DNA of 28,346 bases, taken from a virus. Location of the stretch: IMG/VR virus record IMGVR_UViG_3300027784_000025, positions 1-28,346 of that record, one strand, 5' to 3'. Within the stretch, counting starts at the first letter, position 1, and every line of letters begins with the position of its first letter. Below are positions 6,438 to 14,273 of this stretch, in pieces. The position numbers and the translations under genes were made by a program. Below the pieces are notes generated by a model, which worked only from the letters and a program-made list of their open reading frames with translations, ran no database searches and was not told the origin of the DNA.

Positions 6438-6740
6438 ATGGACGGGGCAAAACTGCGGATAGGCGGCATGGTTTATACGGTTGATGAGCAGGACACGGTG
6501 GAAATCGCGCAAGATCGCAACCACGCCGGGGCGTGTGATGTGGAGCATTGCCGCATCGAGTTGTTGCGGGATTTGGTGGAGCAGAGAAAAGCCCAGGTGC
6601 TGGTGCATGAGATCTGCCATGCGATGCTGACAGAGGCAGGGATAGAAGAGCACGAGGAATCCTTTGTCAACGTGTTGGGAAATGCTCTGCACCAGCTATT
6701 GCGGGATAATGACATAAGGGGGATTTTGGGCTATGAGTGA
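6438..6740 (+). CDS. Small HExxH zinc-metalloprotease-like protein
   Basis: A 100-residue protein with H57-E58-x-x-H61 (LVHEICHAML) in a helix, followed by acidic residues (EEHEESF) that can supply the third zinc ligand. The N-terminal half is a small beta domain. This layout matches short phage proteins related to the ImmA/IrrE metallopeptidase group. Full ImmA proteins cleave a repressor, but these small versions lack a visible regulatory domain and their substrate is unknown. Strong ribosome binding site GGGGAGGAAG before ATG 6438. Overlaps the next start by 8 bases. Confidence 0.75.
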   Translation: MDGAKLRIGGMVYTVDEQDTVEIAQDRNHAGACDVEHCRIELLRDLVEQRKAQVLVHEICHAMLTEAGIEEHEESFVNVLGNALHQLLRDNDIRGILGYE

Positions 6741-6909
6741 GCGAATTGTCTTTGTGGCGTCCATTCCGGATATCCAAAGTGCGATTAGCTTAAGCGGTGA
6801 AGGTAGTTCCCGTGTGAAAATCGACGTCTCGGAATCGGAAGTGGCTGAAGTGGTGAAGCTGTTAGCGTACCGGGGCCAGTCCTTTAAGGTGACGATTGAG
6901 CCGTTATAG
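6733..6909 (+). CDS. Unknown small protein (58 aa)
   Basis: A frame from ATG 6733 to TAG 6907-6909 encodes 58 residues with a clear alternating strand-helix-strand pattern: MSERIVFVAS, an acidic Ser-rich middle (VSESEVAEVVKLL), then a final strand (FKVTIEPL). It joins the preceding gene by an 8-base overlap and the next gene's ribosome binding site lies on its stop. Small proteins with this look are common in phage early regions, but I cannot assign a function. Confidence 0.65.
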   Translation: MSERIVFVASIPDIQSAISLSGEGSSRVKIDVSESEVAEVVKLLAYRGQSFKVTIEPL

Positions 6910-6919
6910 GAGGGGCGAC

Positions 6920-7684
6920 ATGGCAAGGGATAAGATTATCCGGGTGCCGATTAAGGACTTGACGCCTTATGAGAAAAACCCGCGCACACACACGAAAGAG
7001 CAGATTAAGCAGGTGGCGTCGAGTATCCAGGAGTTCGGTTTTACCAACCCGGTGTTGATTGGCGAGGACTATGATATTATTGCGGGCCATGCGAGGGTAG
7101 AGGCGGCGCAGACGGTCGGCATGGACGATGTGCCTTGTATTATACTGGACGGCTTGACCGACGAGCAGAAACGGGCGTATGTGATTGCAGACAACAAGTT
7201 GGCTGAAAATGCCGGTTGGGATTATGAGATCCTAACCGAAGAGCTAGAGCGTTTGGCACAAGAAGCGTATGACCTGGAGCATACGGGTTTTAACGAGAAG
7301 GAACTGGAAAAACTGCTTTCGGAAATCACGAGCCGTTATACGCAAAAGATTGAAACGCCCCATTACGAGCCCAAGGGCGAGAAACCAGCCTTGTCCGACC
7401 TCTTTGACCGCACTCGGATGGATGCTTTGATTGCCCAGGTGGAAGAATCAGACTTGGACGAGGATATGAAGGAGTTTCTACGGCTTTCGGCAACCCGGTT
7501 TGTGGAGTTTCGTTTTGATAAGATAGCCGAATATTATTCCCACGAGGACGAGGTTTTGCGAGAGTGGTTTGACCGCCATGCGTTGGTGATTGTGGATCAA
7601 GATCGGGCAATTGAAGAAGGCTTTTTAAGGCTTGCTAAGGGGATTCAGGAGCAACTAAGGACGGAGCTTACGGATGACGGATAA
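6920..7684 (+). CDS. ParB/sulfiredoxin-domain protein with unknown C-terminal domain
   Basis: A 254-residue protein. Residues 5-100 are a ParB N-terminal-like domain: the LTPYEKNPRTH start, an IQEFGFTNPVLI strand, I54-AGHARVEA (the ParB box, now known as a nucleotide-handling or nuclease site in relatives) and ADNKLAENAGWD, typical of phage members. Residues about 145-254 form a second, helical domain (LSDLFDRTRMDALI and EFLRLSATRFVEFRFDKIAEYY) that I do not recognise. No plasmid partition partner (ParA) is present. The next gene, a glycosyltransferase, overlaps by 11 bases, so this pair may act together on DNA. ATG 6920 follows AGGAGGGG; an upstream TTG 6896 is less likely. Confidence 0.8.
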   Translation: MARDKIIRVPIKDLTPYEKNPRTHTKEQIKQVASSIQEFGFTNPVLIGEDYDIIAGHARVEAAQTVGMDDVPCIILDGLTDEQKRAYVIADNKLAENAGWDYEILTEELERLAQEAYDLEHTGFNEKELEKLLSEITSRYTQKIETPHYEPKGEKPALSDLFDRTRMDALIAQVEESDLDEDMKEFLRLSATRFVEFRFDKIAEYYSHEDEVLREWFDRHALVIVDQDRAIEEGFLRLAKGIQEQLRTELTDDG

Positions 7685-8522
7685 CTGCTGTGTGTTCATA
7701 TTATCGCATGGACGGTCTGATAGGGTGTATACGTGGGATACATTGCGCAGACAGGGCTATACGGGGCCAATTTATGTTGTGGTGGATGATGAGGATAAAC
7801 AACTCGACGAGTATAAACGCCGCTTTGGTGATCACGTGCTCGTCTTTAATAAGGCCGAGGTAGCCAAAACCTTTGATGAAGGCGATAACTTTCAGGATCG
7901 GCGCACTGCGATATATGCTCGCAATGTGTGTCATGATCTCGCTCGGTCATTGGAATACCGCTATTTTTGGGAGTTTGACGATGATTATAAGAGGTTCGAG
8001 TTTCGCTACGAGCAGGATGGTTTTTTACGGGGTCATTTGATTGAGGATTTGGATCACTTGTTCGAGTTGTTTTTGGACTTTTTCCGATCTGTGCCGGCTC
8101 ATACGATTGCGATGGCACAGGGTGGCGATTATATTGGTGGCTTGGGCGGTTCTTTCGGGAACCGTATTTTGTTGCGGCGAAAGGCGATGAATACCTTTCT
8201 GTGCGATGTAGAACGACCGTTCAAGTTTGTAGGGTGTGTGAATGACGATGTGAATACGTACACTTCGTTGGGGCGTCGTGGCTTTCTGTTGTTTACAGTG
8301 GGTGGTGTTATGGTGCACCAGCTTCCGACACAGAGCAATGCCGGTGGAATGACGGATACGTACTTGGACTCAGGGACATACGTGAAGAGCTTTTACACGG
8401 TGATGTATTCCCCGTCCTCTGCGCGCATGACGGAAATGACGACGGCACACCGGCGAATACATCATGAAATAAGCTGGTCAAAGACGGTTCCGGAAATTGT
8501 GCGGGAAGATGTGACGGTTTGA
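7674..8522 (+). CDS. GT-A-fold glycosyltransferase, possibly TET-associated (DNA base glycosylation) type
   Basis: A 282-residue protein starting with FILSHGRSDRVYTWDTL and a Rossmann-like strand IYVVVDDED (33-41). It then has RNVCHDLA (83-90), the FDDDY motif D102-D104 expected to bind a metal-sugar nucleotide, and CVNDDVNTY (188-196) as the probable acceptor-side acidic motif. This order resembles the phage GT-A enzymes linked to modified DNA (TAGT-type), which attach sugars to hydroxymethylated pyrimidines. No TET/JBP oxygenase or hydroxymethylase is in the window, so the acceptor is unknown. Alternatives are glycosylation of a virion or host surface protein. It overlaps the ParB-like gene by 11 bases and precedes the terminase genes. 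Confidence 0.7.
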   Translation: MTDNCCVFILSHGRSDRVYTWDTLRRQGYTGPIYVVVDDEDKQLDEYKRRFGDHVLVFNKAEVAKTFDEGDNFQDRRTAIYARNVCHDLARSLEYRYFWEFDDDYKRFEFRYEQDGFLRGHLIEDLDHLFELFLDFFRSVPAHTIAMAQGGDYIGGLGGSFGNRILLRRKAMNTFLCDVERPFKFVGCVNDDVNTYTSLGRRGFLLFTVGGVMVHQLPTQSNAGGMTDTYLDSGTYVKSFYTVMYSPSSARMTEMTTAHRRIHHEISWSKTVPEIVREDVTV

Positions 8523-8537
8523 TGGGAGGGAAGAGCC

Positions 8538-8918
8538 ATGCCTGCAGGAAGGCCGAAGAAGCAGATTGACTATGAACTGGTGCGGAAGCTGGCGAATATC
8601 CAGTGCACGCAGGAAGAGATCGCATCGGTGTTGGGCGTAAGCACGCGCACACTGCAGAGAGACGAAGAATTTCGTCGCATCTATAAAGAAGAGATGGATA
8701 GCGGAAAAATCAGCCTGCGGCGCATGCAGTGGAGAGCGGCAGATCGTGGGTCTAATACGATGCTTGTCTGGCTTGGGAAGCAGTACTTGGGCCAACGGGA
8801 CAAGCACGACCTCGATGCTACGGTGGAAGAGCAGAACAAACCGGACTTCTCGACACTGACGAAGGACGAACTGAAGGCGTTGGCACAGCGGGCCAAGAGC
8901 GATTATGACTTCAATTGA
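8538..8918 (+). CDS. Terminase small subunit
   Basis: A 126-residue protein directly before the large terminase. A basic N-terminus (MPAGRPKKQ) leads to a helix-turn-helix over residues 21-41 (CTQEEIASVLGVSTRTLQR), followed by a segment GSNTMLVWLGKQYLGQRDK that is characteristic of phage small terminases. The C-terminal 35 residues are acidic and helical. It should recognise the packaging site and regulate the large subunit. GGGAGGGAAGAG precedes ATG 8538. Overlaps the large subunit gene by 14 bases. Confidence 0.88.
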   Translation: MPAGRPKKQIDYELVRKLANIQCTQEEIASVLGVSTRTLQRDEEFRRIYKEEMDSGKISLRRMQWRAADRGSNTMLVWLGKQYLGQRDKHDLDATVEEQNKPDFSTLTKDELKALAQRAKSDYDFN

Positions 8919-10296
8919 GCATTTGGCTTGGCGGGAACTGGCTAGGCTCGAATTCGTCGAGTTTGTTGAGTATGACGGGCGGGGTGGCTGGATACGGGCC
9001 CCGCACTTGGAAAAGCTGGCCGCTGTGCTTCAGAGTGTGTCGGAGGATACCGCGAACGGTAAACCTCGCCGGGTGATTGTGATGATGCCGCCCAGGCATG
9101 GGAAAAGTGAAATGGTGAGTAAAAAATTCCCGCCCTGGCATATTGGGAAATACCCGGATCACGAGATTATATTGGGTTCTTATACGGCTGATCTGGCTTT
9201 GGATCATTCTCGGGTAGCTCGCAACACACTGGCAGAACACAGTGATTTGTTTGGGGTTTCTGTGGCCCGTGATTCTTCGGCGGTGACTCGTTGGGGTATA
9301 GCTAATAACCGCGGAGGCTTGTTTGCCGCGGGTGTAGGCGGGCCCATCACCGGCCGGGGTGCTCATATAGGGATCATTGATGATCCGGTTAAAAACGCCG
9401 AGGAAGCGGCGTCTGAGACGGTTCGAGAGCGGATCTGGAATTGGTACACGACGACGTTCTATACTCGCTTGGCTCCGGGCGGATCTGTGATTGTTGTTAT
9501 GACCCGCTGGCATGAAGATGATCTCGTAGGCCGCTTGCTTCAGCAGGAGAGCGAGATTCCGTGGGAAGTTATCCGGTTGTCTGCTGTGGCTGGTGAAGAT
9601 GACCCGTTGGGCAGGAAGCCGGGCGAGGCGTTGTGGCCCGAGCGGTATCCGGTGGAAACGCTGGAAGAGATTAAGACGACACTGGGTAGTTATTACTGGG
9701 AGGCATTATACCAGCAGAACCCGATTCGCCGGGAAGGCGGTATGTTTAAACGTTCTTGGTTTGAGATCGTGGACTCAGCCCCCGCTTCTAAGAACGCGGC
9801 CCGCTATTGGGATTTGGCGGCGACAGAGGAAAAGCCCGGTGCAGATCCCGACTACACGGTGGGAGCTAAGATCGTGGAAAAAGACGGCGTGTATTACATC
9901 TGTGATATCCGTCGTGAGCGGGGAACACCGAAAACTATCGAACGCTTGGTACGCCAAACGGCTGAAACCGACGAAAGGCACACACTGATTTATATGGAGC
10001 AGGAGCCCGGATCTTCTGGTAAAAACACGATTGATCATTACGCTCGGAATATTCTAAGGGGGTTTCCGTTCCGTGGTGATAAGAAAACCGGCCCTAAGGT
10101 GCTGAACGCTGAAGTGTTAGCGGCGGCGGCTGAGGCCGGTAACGTAAAGCTGGTTAAAGGTGCCTGGAACAAGGAATTCCTGGACGAGCTGGAAGCGTTC
10201 CCGCATGGCCGCCACGATGACCAAGTGGATGCGGCTAGTGGGGCGTTGAATAAACTGAACCGTCGCCCACAATATCGTGCGGCTCCGTCGTTATAG
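8905..10296 (+). CDS. Terminase large subunit
   Basis: A 463-residue packaging motor protein. The ATPase half has Walker A PPRHGKSE (62-69), Walker B HIGIIDD (154-160) and a likely coupling motif VMTRWH (198-203). The nuclease half is RNase H-like, with D303 in YWDLAAT and the final acidic group D438-D439 and D442 (DDQVDAASGAL). It pumps DNA into the prohead through the portal and cuts the concatemer. Length is normal for the family and no motif is missing. The start lies inside the small subunit gene. Confidence 0.95.
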   Translation: MTSIEHLAWRELARLEFVEFVEYDGRGGWIRAPHLEKLAAVLQSVSEDTANGKPRRVIVMMPPRHGKSEMVSKKFPPWHIGKYPDHEIILGSYTADLALDHSRVARNTLAEHSDLFGVSVARDSSAVTRWGIANNRGGLFAAGVGGPITGRGAHIGIIDDPVKNAEEAASETVRERIWNWYTTTFYTRLAPGGSVIVVMTRWHEDDLVGRLLQQESEIPWEVIRLSAVAGEDDPLGRKPGEALWPERYPVETLEEIKTTLGSYYWEALYQQNPIRREGGMFKRSWFEIVDSAPASKNAARYWDLAATEEKPGADPDYTVGAKIVEKDGVYYICDIRRERGTPKTIERLVRQTAETDERHTLIYMEQEPGSSGKNTIDHYARNILRGFPFRGDKKTGPKVLNAEVLAAAAEAGNVKLVKGAWNKEFLDELEAFPHGRHDDQVDAASGALNKLNRRPQYRAAPSL

Positions 10297-10309
10297 GGGA
10301 GGTGATGCT

Positions 10310-11653
10310 GTGGATGAGTTGATTAAGCAAAAGCTAGCAGAGCAGGATATATCCAGCGAAATCATACGGGATATTCTGAAGGTGCACAGCGATGAAATGA
10401 ACCGTATGAAGGGTATGTACCGGCGTTACAAGCAGAAGGACTTGGCTATCCAGGAGCGTAGCTTTCCTGACCCGACGAAGCTGAACAACAAGATGCCGAA
10501 TGACTACCGGGGCGACATTGTGGTGCAAGTGAACGGGTATTTGTTCGGGCAGCCTTTGTCTTATCAGATCGAGGGAAACGAACAAGCACAGGAAATTTTC
10601 CGGGACTTTCGGCTTCGCAATCATCTTGAAGATCTCGATGCTGAGACGGGTAAGATGATGAGCGTGTGCGGCCGGGCCGCTAGGCTGTGCTATATCCATG
10701 ACGGCGAGGAATGGGTGATGAACGTCCCGCCGTGGGAAACGATATTTATCTATGATGCCAGTATTGACCAGGCGCAGTATGCTATGCGGGCATATCCTGT
10801 AGTGGTCAAAGAAGGCGACACGAAAGTGGAGCGTTGGCGTGTGGAGTGGTACGACAGCGAATATGTGACGTTCTTCATTGAGGATCGCCGAGGCGAGTTT
10901 GTTCTGGATCCGTCTAAGGAGGATAATCCGCTTCCGCACTTGTTTGACTTCGTGCCGTTAATGGAGTTTGTCAACAACGAAGAGGCATTAGGCGATTTTG
11001 AAAAGGTGGAGGATTTGATCGACGCCTATGATCGCCTGGTGTCCGATGTGCAGAATGAAATCGAAGAATTCCGGTTGGCGTATCTGCTCTTTGTTGGTGG
11101 TGCTCCGGACGCGGACGAGATTAAGAAGTTTCGCCAAACGGGTGCTGTGGAAGTGCCGGAGGACGGCGATGTGCGCTTCTTGACTAAGGACATTATCGAC
11201 ACGGTGATCGAGAACCATAAGCGAACGTTAAACGATAACATTTACAAGTTCAGCGGCACTGTGGATATGAGTAGCGAGGCGTTCTCTGGTACGAGTGCTT
11301 CGGGTGAGTCTCGTAAATGGCGTATGCTGGCTTTGGAAAACAAGTGTTCTGTGAAGGAACGTAAGTTCTCGAAAGCATTGCGGCGCATGTTTGAGGTCAT
11401 TGCCAGTGCTTGGCAGAAAAAGGGCTATGCGATTGACCACACGGAAGTTTCGTGGGATTTCAAACGCAACGTGCCGCTGGAACTGCGGATGGAAGCTGAA
11501 TTCCTGCAACTGACTGCTGGGCATGTGTCTGATAAGACACGTTTCGGGCAAGTTTCGTTTGTGGAGGATCCCGAGGAAGAACTGAACCGGATGCAGGAGC
11601 AAAGGGAAGCATACAACGTAACGCTGGAAGAGGATGACGACGATGAGGGATAA
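10310..11653 (+). CDS. Portal protein (SPP1 gp6-like)
   Basis: A 447-residue portal subunit of the SPP1 gp6 family. Recognisable stretches are NKMPNDYRGDIVVQVNGYLF (N-terminal wing), YDASIDQ, the ALGDFEKVEDLIDAYDRLVS helix, a long stem/crown helix region, and a C-terminal very acidic tail (EEDDDDEG). Twelve copies should form the channel at one capsid vertex and bind terminase, then the connector proteins. Start GTG 10310 is chosen because GGGGAGGTGAT is at 10297-10307; an in-frame GTG at 10277 would overlap the terminase. Overlaps the next gene by 11 bases. Confidence 0.93.
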   Translation: MDELIKQKLAEQDISSEIIRDILKVHSDEMNRMKGMYRRYKQKDLAIQERSFPDPTKLNNKMPNDYRGDIVVQVNGYLFGQPLSYQIEGNEQAQEIFRDFRLRNHLEDLDAETGKMMSVCGRAARLCYIHDGEEWVMNVPPWETIFIYDASIDQAQYAMRAYPVVVKEGDTKVERWRVEWYDSEYVTFFIEDRRGEFVLDPSKEDNPLPHLFDFVPLMEFVNNEEALGDFEKVEDLIDAYDRLVSDVQNEIEEFRLAYLLFVGGAPDADEIKKFRQTGAVEVPEDGDVRFLTKDIIDTVIENHKRTLNDNIYKFSGTVDMSSEAFSGTSASGESRKWRMLALENKCSVKERKFSKALRRMFEVIASAWQKKGYAIDHTEVSWDFKRNVPLELRMEAEFLQLTAGHVSDKTRFGQVSFVEDPEEELNRMQEQREAYNVTLEEDDDDEG

Positions 11654-12545
11654 GCTGGAAGGCATTGACCGCATCGTAGATCGCATGGCGAATCAGACGG
11701 AGAAGGAACTGCAACGCCGGTATGGAGCTTCTTTGCGTAACTTGCGTAGGATCCTGCGGGAGCTATACGACCAGTACGCCCGGGATGGGATCTTGTCCAT
11801 GGACGAAATGGGCCGTTATAACCGGGTGGATAAGGCGCACAAGAAGTTCGAGAAGGAACTGCGGGAACTGGTGAACGCAAAGAATCGGGAAATACGCCAG
11901 ACGTTGAGGGATACGTTCCGGGAGAGCTATTACCGCTCGGCCTGGGCTGTGGAAGCGGAAACCCTGGCGAAGCTTGGGTATTCTAGCGTTAAGCGTGAGG
12001 TAGTGCAAGAAGCTATCCAAAATCCGATAAGTGGGCTGAAGCTGAACGACCGTTTGGAGCGACACCGCTCTGATATTATCGGGAGAATACAGGAGACGAC
12101 CACGCAAGGTCTGGTACGAGGTGAGAGCTATAACGACATGTCTGGACGGTTGCGTGGCGAGTTGGAGGGTGATCTGGACAAAGCGTATCGTATTGTCCGG
12201 ACAGAGTGCCATCGTGTTCAAGAGGCTGGAAAACACAAAAGCCTGCAACATGCCTTTGATAAAGGCGTTTCCATGAAAAAGCGGTGGGTAAGCAGTCGGG
12301 ATGAAAGGGTACGGGATACACACGTCCACATGGACGGACAGACCGTCCGGTTTGATGAGGATTTCGAGAATCCTAACACGGGCGGGAGAGGGCCCACGCC
12401 AGGCCAATTGGGTGTTGCTGAAGATGATATTAACTGCCGGTGTATCTATGTTGTGGAAGAGGTACGGGCACCGGCTGATCGTCGCGAGCATCCGGAACTG
12501 GCGGATATGAGTTACGAAGATTGGCGAGGGGAAAGGGTAGCGTAG
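11643..12545 (+). CDS. Head morphogenesis protein (phage Mu F-like / SPP1 gp7-like)
   Basis: A 300-residue minor head protein. The N-terminal two thirds are helical. The C-terminal third has the Mu F-like signature: RTECHRVQEAG, a WVSSRDERVRDTH motif, then an INCRC end (C265, C267). Relatives bind the portal and stay in the capsid, affecting DNA ejection. The order portal, then this protein, then scaffold and capsid is the SPP1 order. ATG 11643 is preferred with GGAAGAGG 11625-11632 upstream; ATG 11634 is an in-frame alternative. No prohead protease gene accompanies it. Confidence 0.9.
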   Translation: MRDKLEGIDRIVDRMANQTEKELQRRYGASLRNLRRILRELYDQYARDGILSMDEMGRYNRVDKAHKKFEKELRELVNAKNREIRQTLRDTFRESYYRSAWAVEAETLAKLGYSSVKREVVQEAIQNPISGLKLNDRLERHRSDIIGRIQETTTQGLVRGESYNDMSGRLRGELEGDLDKAYRIVRTECHRVQEAGKHKSLQHAFDKGVSMKKRWVSSRDERVRDTHVHMDGQTVRFDEDFENPNTGGRGPTPGQLGVAEDDINCRCIYVVEEVRAPADRREHPELADMSYEDWRGERVA

Positions 12546-12713
12546 AAATGCCTCTCAGATTTCGAGAGAGCGTCTGTGCGAAGCGCATGTATATTCTAGG
12601 TGTTATACTAGGGGCCCCACACTCCAAACGCGTGTGCGGGCTCTCATGTCCAATACGCTTAAGACGTTAAACTGTGCGGAGAAAAGCCGACGGGCATAAA
12701 AACGGAGGTATGG
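12546..12713 (+). promoter_or_regulatory. Untranslated leader before the scaffold gene: candidate promoter and hairpins
   Basis: At 168 bases this is the longest non-coding stretch in the window. A candidate extended -10 element, TGTTATACT, is at 12601-12609, with no good -35. A CTCTC 12552-12556 / GAGAG 12564-12568 hairpin lies before it. Just after it, GCCCCACAC 12614-12622 pairs with GTGTGCGGGC 12632-12641 (nine pairs, one bulged C). If the promoter is real the second hairpin would sit near the transcript 5' end, where it could stabilise scaffold and capsid mRNA. The scaffold ribosome binding site GGAGG is at 12704-12708. No T-tract follows either hairpin, so neither looks like an intrinsic terminator. 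Confidence 0.4.
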
Positions 12714-13388
12714 ATGATGAAGAGGTTTCGGATGATGGATTTGCAACGGTTCGCTGAGGAACCGGAAGAGAATAACGCCGAGCAGGCGGGTACTGAACAA
12801 ACACAAGAGCACGGCCAGGAATCGGAGGCCGGTAAGACGTTTACGCAGGAAGATGTCGACCGCATTGTGGTGGACAGGCTTAAGCGTGAACGGGAGAAAT
12901 ACGAAAAACAGGTTGTGCCCGAGAAGATCAAGGCTTTCCAAGAAGAAAAGCTTCCGGAGTTGGTGGAAGAAGAGATTAAGCGTCGTTTCCCTGAGAAAAC
13001 GCCTGAGGAAAAGAAGCTCGCCGAATTGGAACAGCGTCTTGAGCAAGAAGCCCAAGAGCGCAAGCGGGAGAAGCTTTTGAATATGGCGTTGAAGGAAGCG
13101 ACCGACAAAGGCTTGCCCACCGACCTAGTCAACTTCTTCGTTGACGAGGACGAGGATAAGACACGGAGCAACTTGGAAATGCTGGAAGGGACGATTAAGA
13201 ACCGCGAGAAGAAATTGCGCGAAGAGGCTGTGCAAGAGGTCTTTAAGCGGAATTCGCGGGACGTGGATTCGGGGCCAGATCAAGCGGAGAAAGACGAGCT
13301 TACGCGGGAGAAGATCGAACAGATGACCCCGCAGGAGATCAACGAGAACTGGGATCGGATCCAAGAATTTCTGAAAAAGCAACGATAA
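12714..13388 (+). CDS. Scaffolding protein (DUF4355-like)
   Basis: A 224-residue, highly charged, helical protein immediately before the capsid gene. The N-terminus (MMDLQRFAEEP) resembles the LQFFAE start common to phage scaffolds. It is followed by an acidic Gln/Glu-rich linker and a long coiled coil (about 50-135). FTQEDVDRIV is a conserved-looking start of this domain, and the C-terminus has another charged helix ending in FLKKQR that may touch the capsid. It should guide procapsid assembly and then leave. GGAGG 12704-12708 fits ATG 12714 or 12717. The absence of a protease gene suggests it is released uncleaved, an inference. Confidence 0.85.
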   Translation: MMKRFRMMDLQRFAEEPEENNAEQAGTEQTQEHGQESEAGKTFTQEDVDRIVVDRLKREREKYEKQVVPEKIKAFQEEKLPELVEEEIKRRFPEKTPEEKKLAELEQRLEQEAQERKREKLLNMALKEATDKGLPTDLVNFFVDEDEDKTRSNLEMLEGTIKNREKKLREEAVQEVFKRNSRDVDSGPDQAEKDELTREKIEQMTPQEINENWDRIQEFLKKQR

Positions 13389-13401
13389 GGAGTGTTGATG
13401 T

Positions 13402-14256
13402 ATGAGCCTTAACCATTTTATTCCTGAAATTTGGGCCGCCCGGCTGTTGGAGAACCTGCAGAAAAACCTGGTATACGGGCAAGAAGGCGTTATTAACCGT
13501 GACTACGAAGGTGAGATCGCCGATGCTGGTGACACGGTTAAGATCAACAACATCTCGGCCGTCACGGTAGGTGACTACAGCAAGAACAGCAATACAGGTG
13601 AGCCGGATGACTTGGACGGAACGCAAACGACTCTGCAGATCGACCAGCAGAAATATTTCCATTTCCAAATCGATGACATTGATTACGCCCAGCAACGGCC
13701 GAAAATCATGGATGCGGCTATGGAAGAAGCGGCCTATGCCTTGCGTAATGCCGCCGACCAGTATATTGCTGAGCTTTACACGGAAGTGGATAGCGATAAC
13801 CGAATTGGCGAAGAAGGAGCCGCCGAGACACCGAATGCCAGCGATGCATACGAGTATCTGGTGGATCTGGCTGTTAAGCTGGACGAGGCGAACGTACCTG
13901 AAGGCGACCGTTTTGTTATCGTGCCGCCGTGGTATGAAGGTTTGATGCTGAAGGACGACCGCTTTGTGAAGGCCGGTGTTATGCCTTCCGAGGAACGTCT
14001 GGTAAACGGTCTAATCGGTGAAGCCGCCGGTTTCCGTGTGCTGAAGAGCAACAACGTGCCGTCCGATAGTGATAGCGATTATAAGATTATCGCTGGGCAC
14101 CCCATCGCATGGACATTTGCCGAGCAGATTGTCAGCGTTGAGGGATATCGTCCGGAACAGCGGTTTGCAGACGCTATGAAAGGACTCCACGTGTATGGTG
14201 CCAAAGTTGTGCGCCCGAGTGCACTGGCTCTACTGACTGCTGATCGTCCCAGCTAA
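13402..14256 (+). CDS. Major capsid protein (P22 coat/HK97-fold type)
   Basis: A 284-residue protein in the capsid position after the scaffold. It begins with SLNHFIPEIWAARLLENLQ and continues through a GDTVKINNISAVTVGDYS strand segment. It has a helical spine (IMDAAMEEAAYALRNAADQY), and an A-domain-like C-terminus (GAKVVRPSALALL). This pattern matches the P22 coat-like group of HK97-fold capsid proteins. It is slightly short for the group and there is no obvious large insertion domain. The surface is strongly acidic. AAGGAG precedes ATG 13402. Confidence 0.9.
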   Translation: MSLNHFIPEIWAARLLENLQKNLVYGQEGVINRDYEGEIADAGDTVKINNISAVTVGDYSKNSNTGEPDDLDGTQTTLQIDQQKYFHFQIDDIDYAQQRPKIMDAAMEEAAYALRNAADQYIAELYTEVDSDNRIGEEGAAETPNASDAYEYLVDLAVKLDEANVPEGDRFVIVPPWYEGLMLKDDRFVKAGVMPSEERLVNGLIGEAAGFRVLKSNNVPSDSDSDYKIIAGHPIAWTFAEQIVSVEGYRPEQRFADAMKGLHVYGAKVVRPSALALLTADRPS

Positions 14257-14273
14257 TATGGGAGGTGTAGCGT

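Noticed and set aside
6920-7684. Plasmid or prophage partition system
   Set aside because: Only a ParB-like protein is present, with no ParA ATPase and no obvious centromere-like repeats. The wording of its motif is that of phage ParB/sulfiredoxin-domain proteins.
12614-12641. Hairpin as an intrinsic terminator before the scaffold gene
   Set aside because: No T-tract follows it, and it lies after the candidate -10 element, so it fits a 5' leader better than a terminator.
12546-12713. tRNA gene in the non-coding stretch
   Set aside because: No T-arm (GGTTCGAATCC-like) or D-arm consensus and no four-helix arrangement; pairs found form simple hairpins only.
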